Source: Candidatus Mediterraneibacter stercorigallinarum (GTDB lineage: Bacteria > Bacillota > Clostridia > Lachnospirales > Lachnospiraceae). Taken from it: 5,403 nt of DNA. Made by a program: the position numbers and the translations under genes. The notes under the pieces were generated by a model, which had not been told where the DNA came from, made no database searches, and saw nothing but the letters and a program-made list of their open reading frames with translations. Position 1 is the first letter of the stretch, and each line of letters begins with the position of its first letter. Positions 5,325 through 5,403 of this stretch are shown one piece after another. Location: NCBI GenBank assembly GCA_019116185.1, contig DXCD01000247.1, forward strand, positions 1 to 5,403, written 5' to 3'.

Positions 5325-5403
5325 GGGGAGACGGCCGATGGAGATAACGTCCGAAAACCGTAGTTGATTTTAAGACGTATTCGTGGCGGGCGGGGATGTG
5401 GCT
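5325..5403. other. Downstream intergenic tail, no gene recognised
   Basis: No start codon with a good ribosome binding site is visible in the last 79 bases. A loose inverted pair, ACGTC (5347-5351) with GACGT (5374-5378), encloses AAAA and TTTT. This is weak evidence of a hairpin. The next gene, if any, begins outside the window. Confidence 0.4.

Overview
The window looks like chromosomal DNA of a gut-type Clostridia member, most likely Lachnospiraceae. This is inferred from moderate GC in the genes against very AT-rich spacer DNA, strong AGGAGG ribosome binding sites, tightly packed genes, and the protein families seen. It has two unrelated halves.

Left part (31-589): the distal end of a CRISPR array with nine 32-33 nt repeats and eight spacers of 33-35 nt. 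The repeat has a 7-bp stem and ends in ATTGAAAG, the hallmark of type I-C. Eight repeats are identical. The ninth, at the right end, is altered, so the array is read on the + strand with its leader and older-neighbour cas genes to the left, outside the window. No cas gene is visible. A probable rho-independent terminator follows at 643-681.

Middle (about 590-1207): some 600 bases with no convincing gene. The first part (to about 937) has average composition and a start-less open frame that may be a relic. The second part (about 940-1120) is only about a quarter G+C. Next come an imperfect 26-base dyad (1121-1146) and a strong extended -10 promoter (TGaTATAAT, 1170-1178).

Right part (1223-5307): five + strand genes in one apparent operon. 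livH and livM encode the two permeases, and livG and livF the two ATPases, of a branched-chain amino acid type ABC importer (HAAT family). The fifth gene encodes a cytidylate kinase-like P-loop protein. Junctions are 0 bases (livH-livM), a 1-base overlap (livM-livG), 15 bases (livG-livF) and 15 bases (livF-kinase). The periplasmic-type binding protein (LivJ/LivK) needed for uptake is not in the window, so it must be encoded elsewhere. A perfect 18-base palindrome begins at the kinase stop codon, and the last 96 bases hold no recognisable gene.

The window is mostly conventional. I found no convincing undescribed system. The points most worth checking are the altered terminal repeat, the possible relic or RNA at 587-937, the dyad next to the liv promoter, and the kinase-like gene attached to the transporter operon.
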